Source of the DNA: Candidatus Faecousia faecigallinarum
GTDB lineage: Bacteria > Bacillota > Clostridia > Oscillospirales > Oscillospiraceae
Length of the DNA: 47,689 nucleotides
Reading direction: 5' to 3'
NCBI GenBank assembly: GCA_018712145.1
Contig: DVHJ01000071.1
Span: 1-47,689, forward strand
Below, piece after piece: positions 40,852-47,689 of this stretch. Under the pieces are notes generated by a model. That model was not told the DNA's origin. It made no database searches and saw only the letters and a program-made list of their open reading frames with translations. The position numbers were made by a program, and so were the translations under genes. Each line of letters starts with the position of its first letter. The first letter of the stretch is position 1.

Positions 40852-41289
40852 ATGAAAGCGATTTGGATTATCCGTGCCGCCCTCTGGTTGGTTTGGGCCA
40901 TCTGTGGGGCGGACGGGGTGTGCATTGCCCTGGGGGAGACGTTTTTGGGTCAGCCCTGGGGAAACATATTGAGCGGCCTGTTTTTTGTCCTGCTGGCCGG
41001 GCTCTTCTGGCTGGCTTGGCGGTTTAACCGGCGGGCGCTGGTGAGGCGGCTGACCCTGTGGGGCGGCGTTGCCCTGCTGGGGATGGTGTCGCTGCTGCTG
41101 GTGCTGTGGGGTCTGCTGGCTGCCGGTGCGCCAGGGGGGCTGTACAGCCTGTGTTATGTGCTGGCGGCGGTGCTGTCCGCCCCTTTGACCTCTTGCAGCG
41201 TGATGCTCCTGCCGGTGCTGGGCTGGGCGCTGACCCTGGTGGGCGGCTGGATGCTGCTGCGCCGCATGAAGAAAGGAGATCCGGCATGA
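40852..41289 (+). CDS. small four-helix membrane protein of unknown function
   Basis: A 145-residue, highly hydrophobic protein with about four membrane helices (near 5-27, 38-57, 67-92 and 102-136) and a basic C terminus LLRRMKKGDPA. I recognise no family motif. AAGGAGG lies 8 bases before the ATG, and its stop overlaps the RNA methyltransferase start as ATGA, so it is a real gene in this operon. It may be a partner of the CPBP protease or of general membrane function, but that is only position. Confidence 0.75.
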   Translation: MKAIWIIRAALWLVWAICGADGVCIALGETFLGQPWGNILSGLFFVLLAGLFWLAWRFNRRALVRRLTLWGGVALLGMVSLLLVLWGLLAAGAPGGLYSLCYVLAAVLSAPLTSCSVMLLPVLGWALTLVGGWMLLRRMKKGDPA

Positions 41290-42404
41290 CCTTTGCAGTT
41301 CCCTGCCTATTTGGTTTGGAAGGATTGGTTGCCAATGAGCTGCGCCGCCTGGGGCTGGAATCGGTCAGGGCGGAAAATGGGCGGGTGTGGTTTTCCGGCG
41401 GGCCGGAGGCCATGGCCCAGGCCAACCTGTGGCTGCGCACCGGGGAGCGGGTGCTCCTCCTGCTGGCCCAGGGCCGGGCGGAGAGCTTTGAGGCCCTGTT
41501 CCAGCTGGTGCTGGCCGCCCCATTGGCGGACTATATTCCCAAAGACGGCCAGTTTCCGGTCAAGGGGCACTGCCTCGACAGCCGCCTGCACAGCGTGCCG
41601 GATTGCCAGGCCATTGTGAAGCGGGCGGCGGCCAAGTGCCTGGGCCAGCGTTACGGCCTGCAGTGGCTGCCGGAGACCGGCAGCCTGTACGCCCTGCAAT
41701 TTTCCCTGATGAACGACCAGTTCTGCCTGTTCCTGGACACCAGCGGCCAGGGCCTGCACAAGCGGGGCTACCGGGCAGTGGGCAATGCGGCGCCCCTGCG
41801 GGAAACCTTGGCCGCCGGCATGGTGCAGCTCACCCGGTACCGGGGCCGGGAGGCGTTCTGGGATCCCTTCTGCGGCTCCGGCACCATCCCCATTGAAGCG
41901 GCCCTCATTGCCAAAAACCAGGCCCCGGGGCTGAGGCGGCACTTTTCTGCCGAGCAGTTCAGCTGGGTAGCGCCGGATCTGTTCCCCCGGCTGCGGGAAG
42001 AAGCAAAAAGCCGGGAGTTTTCCGGAGACTACCGGATTTTTGGCTCGGATAACGATCCGAGATGTGTTAGCCTGTCCATGGCCAACGCCAGGAAGGCGGG
42101 GGTGGACAAGCTCATCACCTTCCGGGATGCCGATGCGGTGCAGGCACCGCCACCGGCAGCCACCGGGATTTTGGTGTGCAATCCCCCTTACGGCCAACGG
42201 ATGCTGGAGCAGCGCCAGGCCCAGGCATTGGCCGGCCAGTTTGGCAAACATCTGAACACCATGCCCGGGTGGAAAACCTATATTCTGTCGGCAGATCCGG
42301 AGTTTTCCCGGTGCTTTGGCCGGCGGGAAGATAAGCGCCGTAAGCTGTACAACGGCATGATTCAGTGCAGCTATTATATGTATCTGGGCGGGGTGGGCAA
42401 ATGA
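41286..42404 (+). CDS. THUMP-domain class I RNA methyltransferase (RlmL/YpsC-like)
   Basis: A 372-residue S-adenosylmethionine-dependent methyltransferase. An N-terminal ferredoxin-like/THUMP region (FGLEGLVANELRRLGL to about 160) is followed by the catalytic domain with DPFCGSGT at 193-200 and NPPYG at 299-303, the N6/N2 base methylation motif. YpsC/RlmL-type relatives methylate 23S rRNA guanine N2. The short form here lacks the second RlmK domain of enterobacterial RlmKL. The start overlaps the previous stop, with AAAGGAG upstream, and its stop overlaps the next gene. Confidence 0.92.
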   Translation: MTFAVPCLFGLEGLVANELRRLGLESVRAENGRVWFSGGPEAMAQANLWLRTGERVLLLLAQGRAESFEALFQLVLAAPLADYIPKDGQFPVKGHCLDSRLHSVPDCQAIVKRAAAKCLGQRYGLQWLPETGSLYALQFSLMNDQFCLFLDTSGQGLHKRGYRAVGNAAPLRETLAAGMVQLTRYRGREAFWDPFCGSGTIPIEAALIAKNQAPGLRRHFSAEQFSWVAPDLFPRLREEAKSREFSGDYRIFGSDNDPRCVSLSMANARKAGVDKLITFRDADAVQAPPPAATGILVCNPPYGQRMLEQRQAQALAGQFGKHLNTMPGWKTYILSADPEFSRCFGRREDKRRKLYNGMIQCSYYMYLGGVGK

Positions 42405-43354
42405 AGCATGTTTTCCTCATCAATCCTGCCGCCGGGAAACGGGACAAAAGCCGGGAATATCTGGCCCAGATCCAGGGCGCTTGCGCCGGATTGGATTACA
42501 CTGTCCGCATTTCCCAACAGCCCGGCGACATCACCGCCTGGGCCAGGCAGGCTGCCGCTGCCGGTCAGCCGGTGCGGCTATACGCCTGCGGCGGGGACGG
42601 CACGCTGAACGAGACGGTAAACGGGGCGGCGGGCTTCCCCAACGCCGCCGTGACCCATTTCCCCGGGGGCTCCGGCAACGATTTTATCAAGATTTTTTCC
42701 GATACCCGGCCCTTTTTCCGGCTGGCGGCGCTGCTGAACCCGGAGGAGGCGGACTTTGACTTAATTGACTGTAACGGCGAATATGCCTTGAACGTGTGTT
42801 CCCTGGGGCTGGACGCCCGGATTGGCACCGATGTGGCCAAGTATAAGCGGATACCGCTGGTTTCCGGCTCCGGGGCGTATCTGCTCTCGGCCCTGGTGAA
42901 TACGGCAAAGGGGGTGACCCAGCCCCTGCGGGTGGAGTTGCCGGATCAGCGGTTGGAGGGGCGGCTCACCATGGTCTACGTGGGCAACGGCCGGTGGTAC
43001 GGCGGAAGCTTTCACCCGGTGCCGGAAGCCGACCCGTGTGATGGGCTGCTGGATGTGTTGCTGGTGCAGCCGGTGTCCCGGCTCAAGGTGGTTACTGTGA
43101 TCGGCAAGTATAAAATCGGGCAATATGCCCGGTATCCCCAGTTGATCCGCCACCTGCGCACCGACCGGCTGGAGATTTTTTCCCCCACGCCTACCGCCGT
43201 GAATCTGGACGGGGAACTGCGCAGGGCTGAATCGGTCAGCATACGGACGGCGAAAACCAAACTGCGGTTTTTCTATCCCCGGGGCTTGTGCTGGGCCTCC
43301 GGCGATCGGCAAACTGCCCGGTTTTGCGCAAGTGGGAAAACCGCCGCTTTATAG
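42401..43354 (+). CDS. diacylglycerol/lipid kinase family protein
   Basis: A 317-residue soluble lipid kinase of the DgkB/YegS type, phosphorylating diacylglycerol or a related lipid at the membrane face. The ATP-binding motif GGDGTLNE is at 64-71. FPGGSGNDF and the C-terminal VNLDGEL follow, all typical. It starts as an ATGA overlap with the methyltransferase gene. It is last in the operon. Whether the substrate is diacylglycerol, important for recycling after lipoteichoic-acid synthesis, or another lipid cannot be told. Confidence 0.9.
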   Translation: MKHVFLINPAAGKRDKSREYLAQIQGACAGLDYTVRISQQPGDITAWARQAAAAGQPVRLYACGGDGTLNETVNGAAGFPNAAVTHFPGGSGNDFIKIFSDTRPFFRLAALLNPEEADFDLIDCNGEYALNVCSLGLDARIGTDVAKYKRIPLVSGSGAYLLSALVNTAKGVTQPLRVELPDQRLEGRLTMVYVGNGRWYGGSFHPVPEADPCDGLLDVLLVQPVSRLKVVTVIGKYKIGQYARYPQLIRHLRTDRLEIFSPTPTAVNLDGELRRAESVSIRTAKTKLRFFYPRGLCWASGDRQTARFCASGKTAAL

Positions 43355-43392
43355 GCCGCCCAGGGGAAAAATAGACACAATTTGTCCGTGAG

Positions 43393-43424
43393 ATAAAAAC
43401 ACCTGTGCGTTTTTATGCTTTTTG
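43393..43424 (+). terminator. AT-rich hairpin after the lipid kinase gene
   Basis: ATAAAAAC (43393-43400) pairs with GTTTTTAT (43409-43416), followed by GCTTTTTG. The stem is weak in GC, so efficiency is doubtful. Confidence 0.42.
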
Positions 43425-43467
43425 CGGAAAAAATAGAAATTTTTTTCAAAAATTTCACAATTTTCTC

Positions 43468-43496
43468 TTTACTTTTTTTGTGTTCTGAACTAAAAT
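43468..43496 (+). promoter_or_regulatory. promoter of the TrpR-like-hslO operon
   Basis: TTTACT (43468-43473) and TAAAAT (43491-43496) with a 17-base spacer. The leader of about 90 bases contains a small hairpin around 43529-43544. Confidence 0.55.
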
Positions 43497-43589
43497 ACAA
43501 ACGTGGTATTAACACCTGCAAGTGCTACATGGGCGAGCGCCATTTTTGCAGAACCAACAAATGAACAAATTATTGGAGGATTAATGCAT

Positions 43590-43892
43590 ATGAACAGCAG
43601 AAACAGAAAGGCAAACCCCAATAGCCCCCTGTATCGCGCAATCCTGACACTGAAGTCTCCGGAGGAGTGCTATAACTTCTTCATGGACCTGTGCACGGTG
43701 CCTGAGCTCAACGCCATGGAGCAGCGGTTTGAGGTGGCCCGCCTGCTGAACCAGGGCATGATTTACAACAAGATTTTGGAACTCACCGGCGCCAGCAGCG
43801 CCACCATCAGCCGGGTCAACCGTTCCCTGAACTATGGCACCGACGGTTACCGGGTGGTTATTGAGCGCATGGGGGAACCCACGGAAGAATGA
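43590..43892 (+). CDS. TrpR-like protein, YerC/YecD family
   Basis: A 100-residue DNA-binding protein with the Trp-repressor fold. It has the conserved SPEECYNFFMDLCTVPELNAMEQRFEVARLL and the helix-turn-helix YNKILELTGASSATISRVNRSLNYGTDGY near residues 60-88. Targets of this family are unknown and it need not sense tryptophan. GGAGG lies 10 bases before the ATG at 43590; an ATG at 43584 in the same frame is the alternative and adds two residues. Its stop overlaps the following methyltransferase start, so it may control its own operon. Confidence 0.9.
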   Translation: MNSRNRKANPNSPLYRAILTLKSPEECYNFFMDLCTVPELNAMEQRFEVARLLNQGMIYNKILELTGASSATISRVNRSLNYGTDGYRVVIERMGEPTEE

Positions 43893-44635
43893 GCGCCTAC
43901 CAAAGCTTGGCCATTTCCTATGACCGGCTGACCAGGGACGTTCCCTACGGCGAAATTTTCTCATTTATTCAGGCGATTCTGGCAGAGCGGGGTATTGCGC
44001 CCCGCTCTGCTGTAGACTTGGCCTGCGGCACCGGCTCGTTGTCGGTGCTGCTGGCGAAGGCTGGCTATCGCGTGACTGGGGTGGATATGTCCGAGCAGAT
44101 GCTCACCATGGCCAGCGAAAAGGCCTGGGCGCTGCTAGGCAACCGCCCTTTCTTTGTTCGCCAGCGGATGCAGCGGCTGGCTCTGCCGGAACCGGTTGAG
44201 CTGGTGGTGAGCTGCCTGGACAGCATTAACTATCTCACCCGGCCTGCCGATTGCCAGGAGACGTTTCGCCGGGTATATCAGGCCCTGGCCCCCGGCGGGG
44301 CATTTATTTTTGATGTGAACACGCCGGAGAAGCTCCAGGCCATGGACGGGCAAATTTTCTTGGATGAAGATGACGATGTGTACTGCGTCTGGCGTGGGGA
44401 GTTCGACCCGGCCAGCCGGCTATGCCGGTATGGCATGGATTTGTTCCAGCGCCAAGGCCGGCTGTGGCACCGGAGCTGGGAGGAACACATGGAGTATGCC
44501 TATCCCCTGGATGATTTAGAACGCTACCTGACCCAGGCCGGATTCCAAGGCGTGCGCCGTCTGGGCGACCGGCGGCTGGCCCCGCCGGAGCCGGGGGAAC
44601 AGCGGGTGTATTTTTATGCAGAAAAGGAGAAGTAA
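43889..44635 (+). CDS. class I SAM-dependent methyltransferase
   Basis: A 248-residue enzyme with motif I VDLACGTGSLSVLLAKAGYRVTGVDMS at about 43-69 (listed only as the family Rossmann motif), CLDSINYLT (motif IV region) and PGGAFIFDVNTPEKL. The substrate is unknown; the acidic region between 150 and 180 is typical of the Methyltransf_25-type small-molecule group. It is ATGA-coupled to the TrpR-like gene and sits directly before hslO. Confidence 0.88.
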   Translation: MSAYQSLAISYDRLTRDVPYGEIFSFIQAILAERGIAPRSAVDLACGTGSLSVLLAKAGYRVTGVDMSEQMLTMASEKAWALLGNRPFFVRQRMQRLALPEPVELVVSCLDSINYLTRPADCQETFRRVYQALAPGGAFIFDVNTPEKLQAMDGQIFLDEDDDVYCVWRGEFDPASRLCRYGMDLFQRQGRLWHRSWEEHMEYAYPLDDLERYLTQAGFQGVRRLGDRRLAPPEPGEQRVYFYAEKEK

Positions 44636-44639
44636 TCCC

Positions 44640-45512
44640 ATGGGTGATTATATTGTCCGGGCCATTTCCGCCGACGGCTATGTGAATGCGGCGGCCATGT
44701 CCGCCCTGGAGATTGTCCGCCGGGCGGCGGAAATTCACCATTCTACCCCCACCGCCACGGCGGCACTGGGCCGGGGGCTTACCGCCGCCTCCCTGATGGG
44801 CAACATGCAGAAGGTGGAGGAGGGCTCCCTCACCCTGCAGATCCGGGGGGGCGGCCCCTTGGGGTCAATGGTGTGCGTGTCCGACGGGGTGGGCAATGTC
44901 CGGGGCTATGTTCAGAATCCCCAGCTGCCCCTGATGGAAAAGTATCCGGGGAAACTGGATGTTGGGGCAGCGGTGGGTACCGATGGCATGCTTACCGTGA
45001 TCCGGGACTTGCAGATGAAAGAGCCCTACGTGGGCAGTACGGCGCTGGTATCCGGGGAAATTGCCGAGGACGTCACGGCCTACTTTGCTCAGAGCGAGCA
45101 GATTCCCACCGCCTGCGCCCTGGGGGTGCTGGTGGAGCGGGATCTGTCGGTGCAGGCGGCCGGGGGATACTTGTTTCAGCTGCTGCCCGGTGCGCCGGAT
45201 GCCGTCATTGACCGGCTGGAGGCGGGCATTCGCCAGGCCGGGCCGGTGACGGGGATGCTCAGCCGGGGCATGACCCCGGAGGAGATCTTGCTGGCGGTCT
45301 GCCCGGATATGCAGATGCTGGAAACGACCCCGGTGGCCTACCGGTGCTACTGCTCCCGAAAGCGGGTGCAGGGGGCGCTGGTGAGTTTGGGCCGCCAGGA
45401 GCTGGCGGACATTGTCCGCGCCGGGGAGACGGTCCACGTGGGCTGCCAGTTCTGTGACGCAGATTACCAGTTCACGCCCCAGGAGATTGCCGGGCTGCTG
45501 GAAACGTTGTAG
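44640..45512 (+). CDS. hslO: Hsp33 family redox-regulated chaperone
   Basis: A 290-residue cytoplasmic chaperone activated by oxidation. The C-terminal zinc redox switch is complete, with Cys236-x-Cys238 and Cys269-x2-Cys272. The N-terminal domain has the expected GRGLTAASLMGNMQK and GPLGSMVCVSDGVGNVRGYV. AAAGGAG lies about 8 bases before the ATG at 44640. It is 4 bases after the methyltransferase stop in the same operon. No missing key residue, so it should function as a peroxide/bleach-activated holdase. Confidence 0.97.
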   Translation: MGDYIVRAISADGYVNAAAMSALEIVRRAAEIHHSTPTATAALGRGLTAASLMGNMQKVEEGSLTLQIRGGGPLGSMVCVSDGVGNVRGYVQNPQLPLMEKYPGKLDVGAAVGTDGMLTVIRDLQMKEPYVGSTALVSGEIAEDVTAYFAQSEQIPTACALGVLVERDLSVQAAGGYLFQLLPGAPDAVIDRLEAGIRQAGPVTGMLSRGMTPEEILLAVCPDMQMLETTPVAYRCYCSRKRVQGALVSLGRQELADIVRAGETVHVGCQFCDADYQFTPQEIAGLLETL

Positions 45513-45514
45513 CC

Positions 45515-46252
45515 ATGAAAAAGCGGCGCATCATTGGTCTGGCGGTGCTCTTGGGCCTGGGGGTTATTCTGTGGATGACCATGTACCGATATGCCGCCCT
45601 CATTCCCTGGGGCGTTGCCTTGGCATGGCTGGCGTTCCGGGGCTGCGCCGCCCTGGGTAGGCGGGGGCACAAGCTACCGGGGCGGATATGGACGGTGCTG
45701 CTGGTGCTGGTACTGGCGGCGGCGCTGCTCACCGGCGGACTGGTGCTCTCCGGCAGCCGGAGCGCCGGGGAGGCGGGCTACGTGCTAGTGCTGGGGGCGG
45801 GGGTGAATGGCACGGAGCCTTCCCTGGCTCTGACCCAGCGGCTGGAAGCGGCCCTGGCCTATTTGCAGGCCCACCCCCAGGCCCAGTGCATTGTGTCCGG
45901 GGGCATGGGGCAGGGGGAGCAGATCACCGAGGCCCGGTGCATGTTCAACTGGCTGACCCGGCAGGGGGTTGACCCGGCCCGGATCTGGCTGGAGGAACAG
46001 GCAACCTCCACCTGGGAAAATTTGGCCTTTACCCTGGCGCTGCTCCAGGAGAATACCGGCCGGCGGCCGGAGACGTTGGCGGTGGTGTCCAGCGAGTATC
46101 ACCTGTACCGGGCCGGGCTGATGGCCCGGCAAATGGGGGTGCAGGCCCTGGGCGTGCCGGCAAATACCTATCCGGTGATTGACCGGATCTATTATACTTA
46201 CCGGGAAATCCTAGCCCTGTGGGGGTACTGGATTTTTGGCATGACAAATTAA
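45515..46252 (+). CDS. DUF218 / ElyC-like membrane protein
   Basis: A 245-residue protein with three N-terminal membrane helices (about 6-22, 26-46 and 60-80), followed by the DUF218 domain: VLGAGVNGTEPSLALTQRLEAAL, IVSGGMGQGE, ARIWLEEQATSTWENLAF and VSSEYHLYRA. This matches YdcF/ElyC/SanA relatives, tied to cell-envelope maintenance in other bacteria; the reaction is not known. It begins 2 bases after the hslO stop without a strong ribosome-binding site, so its translation probably depends on hslO. Confidence 0.85.
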   Translation: MKKRRIIGLAVLLGLGVILWMTMYRYAALIPWGVALAWLAFRGCAALGRRGHKLPGRIWTVLLVLVLAAALLTGGLVLSGSRSAGEAGYVLVLGAGVNGTEPSLALTQRLEAALAYLQAHPQAQCIVSGGMGQGEQITEARCMFNWLTRQGVDPARIWLEEQATSTWENLAFTLALLQENTGRRPETLAVVSSEYHLYRAGLMARQMGVQALGVPANTYPVIDRIYYTYREILALWGYWIFGMTN

Positions 46253-46278
46253 ACGATGAAATGAAGGGATAGTTTACC

Positions 46279-47310
46279 ATGGATTATGCCTATGCAACCA
46301 ATGCCGCTACCATGGCGGCGGAACTATTGGCCATCGACAGCCCAACGGGATTTACCGACCGGGCGGCAGCTTGGGTACTGGCGGCTTTCCGGGGCATGGG
46401 CTACCCGGCAGAGCTGACCAGAAAGGGCGGCGTACTGGCGGATTTGGGAGGTCAGGGGGATGGCCTGCTGCTGGAGGCCCACACCGATACCCTGGGGGCC
46501 ATGGTGGCGGAGGTGAAGGCCAGCGGCCGGTTACGGCTGACGCCCCTGGGGGGGATGCATCCCTGCAATGCCGAGGCGGAAAACGTCCGGGTGTACACCC
46601 GGGGCGGCCGGGTACTGGAGGGGGTGTGCCAGCTGTGCAACGCTTCTGTCCACGTGAATAAGGATTATGGCACCACCCAGCGCAGCTTTGACACCCTGGA
46701 GGTGCTGCTGGATGAAAAGGCGGACACTGCCGAGGAAACCAAGGCCCTAGGCGTTCAGGTGGGGGATATGGTGTGCTTCGACCCCAGAACGCGGATCACG
46801 GATACCGGCTATATTAAGAGCCGGTTTCTGGACGATAAGCTGTCTGTGGGGATTCTCCTGAGCTTTGCCCGGTACCTAAAGGATACGGGTATTACCCCGG
46901 CCCGGCATGTGTGGGTACATGTGACGGTGTATGAAGAGGTAGGCCATGGCGGCGCGGCTTCCGTCCCTGCCGGAGTTACCGAGGCCATTTCCGTAGACAT
47001 GGGCTGCGTGGGGGAGGGGCTGACCTGCACGGAGCGGCAGGTGTCCATCTGCGCCAAAGATTCCGGCGGCCCCTATGCCTACCGGGTGGTGGGCGGCCTG
47101 ATTGCCGCTGCCAAGGCCCAGGGGGCGGACTATGCCGTGGATGTATACCCCCACTACGGCAGCGACGTGGAGGCCACGTTAAGCGCCGGCAACGACATTC
47201 TCCATGGCCTCATCGGCCCCGGGGTGTATGCCTCCCATGGCTATGAGCGCAGCCATACCGACGGGGTGTACAATACCCTGAAGGTGCTGGCGGGCTACGT
47301 GCAGCCGTAA
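46279..47310 (+). CDS. M42 family metallopeptidase (glutamyl/deblocking aminopeptidase)
   Basis: A 343-residue two-metal aminopeptidase. Metal ligands are His68 in AHTDT, Asp185 or 186 in FLDDKLS, Glu220 in YEEVG with the catalytic Glu219, Asp240 in SVDMG, and a histidine in ASHGYERSHTDG (320-326). This is the full M42 set. These enzymes form large cytosolic shells and trim peptides. AAGGGA lies about 9 bases before the ATG. It follows the DUF218 gene by 26 bases, and the repeat block follows, so it may end the operon. Confidence 0.93.
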   Translation: MDYAYATNAATMAAELLAIDSPTGFTDRAAAWVLAAFRGMGYPAELTRKGGVLADLGGQGDGLLLEAHTDTLGAMVAEVKASGRLRLTPLGGMHPCNAEAENVRVYTRGGRVLEGVCQLCNASVHVNKDYGTTQRSFDTLEVLLDEKADTAEETKALGVQVGDMVCFDPRTRITDTGYIKSRFLDDKLSVGILLSFARYLKDTGITPARHVWVHVTVYEEVGHGGAASVPAGVTEAISVDMGCVGEGLTCTERQVSICAKDSGGPYAYRVVGGLIAAAKAQGADYAVDVYPHYGSDVEATLSAGNDILHGLIGPGVYASHGYERSHTDGVYNTLKVLAGYVQP

Positions 47311-47320
47311 CCGGCGCGGA

Positions 47321-47689
47321 TTGCTGCCGTACCGCAGGGGTTACGGATTGCCGCGTCACTTTGCTCCTTGCAATGACAGTGGGGGAGGCGTCCCGGCGCC
47401 AAACACCTCTGCAACCACAGACGCGTGGCAAGGTTCTGCGCACCTTACGCGCCAAACGCGGCCTTGCACCCGCTGACACGCCACCGCCTTCAGCATGTCA
47501 CTGCACCCCACGTCCTTGCACTCGCTGACACGCCTCTGCCTTCTGCATGTCATTGCGAACCAGTGCGCACACTGGTGTGGCAATCCGCATCCCCGCAGTG
47601 AAACTTGACAATTTGGCACCACTTCGGGCAAATCCGTATACACTTTCCCGTATTCGCTCAAAGTACTGCTCTCTGTCATGTGCTATCGC
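47321..47689 (-). repeat. second block of the dispersed repeats, inverted
   Basis: Read on the minus strand, the block carries the right half of the long-hairpin element (AGTACTTTGAGCGAATACG, then CGGGGATGCGGATTGCC and TCGCAATGACATGC, ending at 47545). At 47321-47373 it carries the left half (GTCATTGCAAGGAGCAAAGTGACGCGGCAATCCGTAACCCC). Between them are two 52-base-spaced units (47493 and 47545) with TTGCA-CGCTGACACGC, matching those at 16810-16912. No gene is visible. The block continues beyond the window. Confidence 0.7.

Overview
This window is a high-GC (roughly 60 percent by eye) chromosomal segment of a spore-forming member of the Bacillota, most likely a gut Clostridia of the Oscillospirales/Oscillospiraceae type. 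That placement is inferred from several features. There is a fused IspH-ribosomal protein S1 gene, an arrangement known from Clostridia. There is a CwlD-type spore-cortex amidase and a DarA/PstA cyclic-di-AMP receptor. Promoters are near-consensus sigma-A type (TTGACA-N17-TATAAT) and nearly every start has a strong AAGGAGG-like ribosome-binding site. No phage, transposase, CRISPR array or recognisable defence island is visible.

Layout, left to right. 1-2.3 kb: the clipped start of a minus-strand gene, then a DEAD-box helicase and a GNAT acetyltransferase on the minus strand. 2.5-3.8 kb: an L-cysteine desulfidase/serine dehydratase-like protein. 3.9-7.8 kb: a complete minus-strand polyamine importer operon, potA-potB-potC-potD, with a strong promoter carrying an operator-like palindrome. 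8.2-11.5 kb: a minus-strand ABC exporter pair and an RluA-type pseudouridine synthase. 11.7-16.5 kb: plus-strand housekeeping genes (DUF177 protein-rpmF, then der-plsY-gpsA-MBL hydrolase). 16.5-17.3 kb: a gene-free block of palindromic and tandem repeats. 17.3-19 kb: darA, cwlD and tRNA-Pro(GGG). 19.2-20.3 kb: a broken M3-like metallopeptidase gene. 20.4-24.7 kb: a minus-strand cluster of cmk, ispH-rpsA, a Dabb protein, a small P-loop protein and a DegV protein. 24.8-27.5 kb: an AT-rich patch with a GNAT gene, then NUDIX and carbamate kinase genes. 27.8-30.8 kb: malic enzyme plus a split transketolase. 30.8-32 kb: a Nim/PNPOx-like flavoprotein and a frameshifted membrane-protein pseudogene. 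32.2-34 kb: HAD phosphatase-luxS-mtnN. 34.2-36.9 kb: a zinc-ribbon foldase and an AlaX editing protein. 37-43.4 kb: a tightly overlapping operon of two FAD proteins, a CPBP protease, a small membrane protein, an RlmL-type RNA methyltransferase and a diacylglycerol-kinase-like protein. 43.6-47.3 kb: a TrpR-like regulator, a methyltransferase, Hsp33, a DUF218 protein and an M42 aminopeptidase. The window ends in a second block of the repeats seen at 16.5 kb.

Many neighbouring genes are joined by ATGA start/stop overlaps, so translational coupling is the rule here. The functions are mainly translation and RNA metabolism, lipid precursor synthesis (PlsY, GpsA, IspH, DAG kinase), polyamine uptake, the activated methyl cycle (LuxS, MtnN) and redox protection (Hsp33, FAD proteins). 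I do not see a clearly undescribed multi-gene system. The best leads are the internal ribosome-binding site in ispH-rpsA, the long-hairpin repeat family, the operator palindrome at the pot promoter, and the zinc-ribbon foldase.
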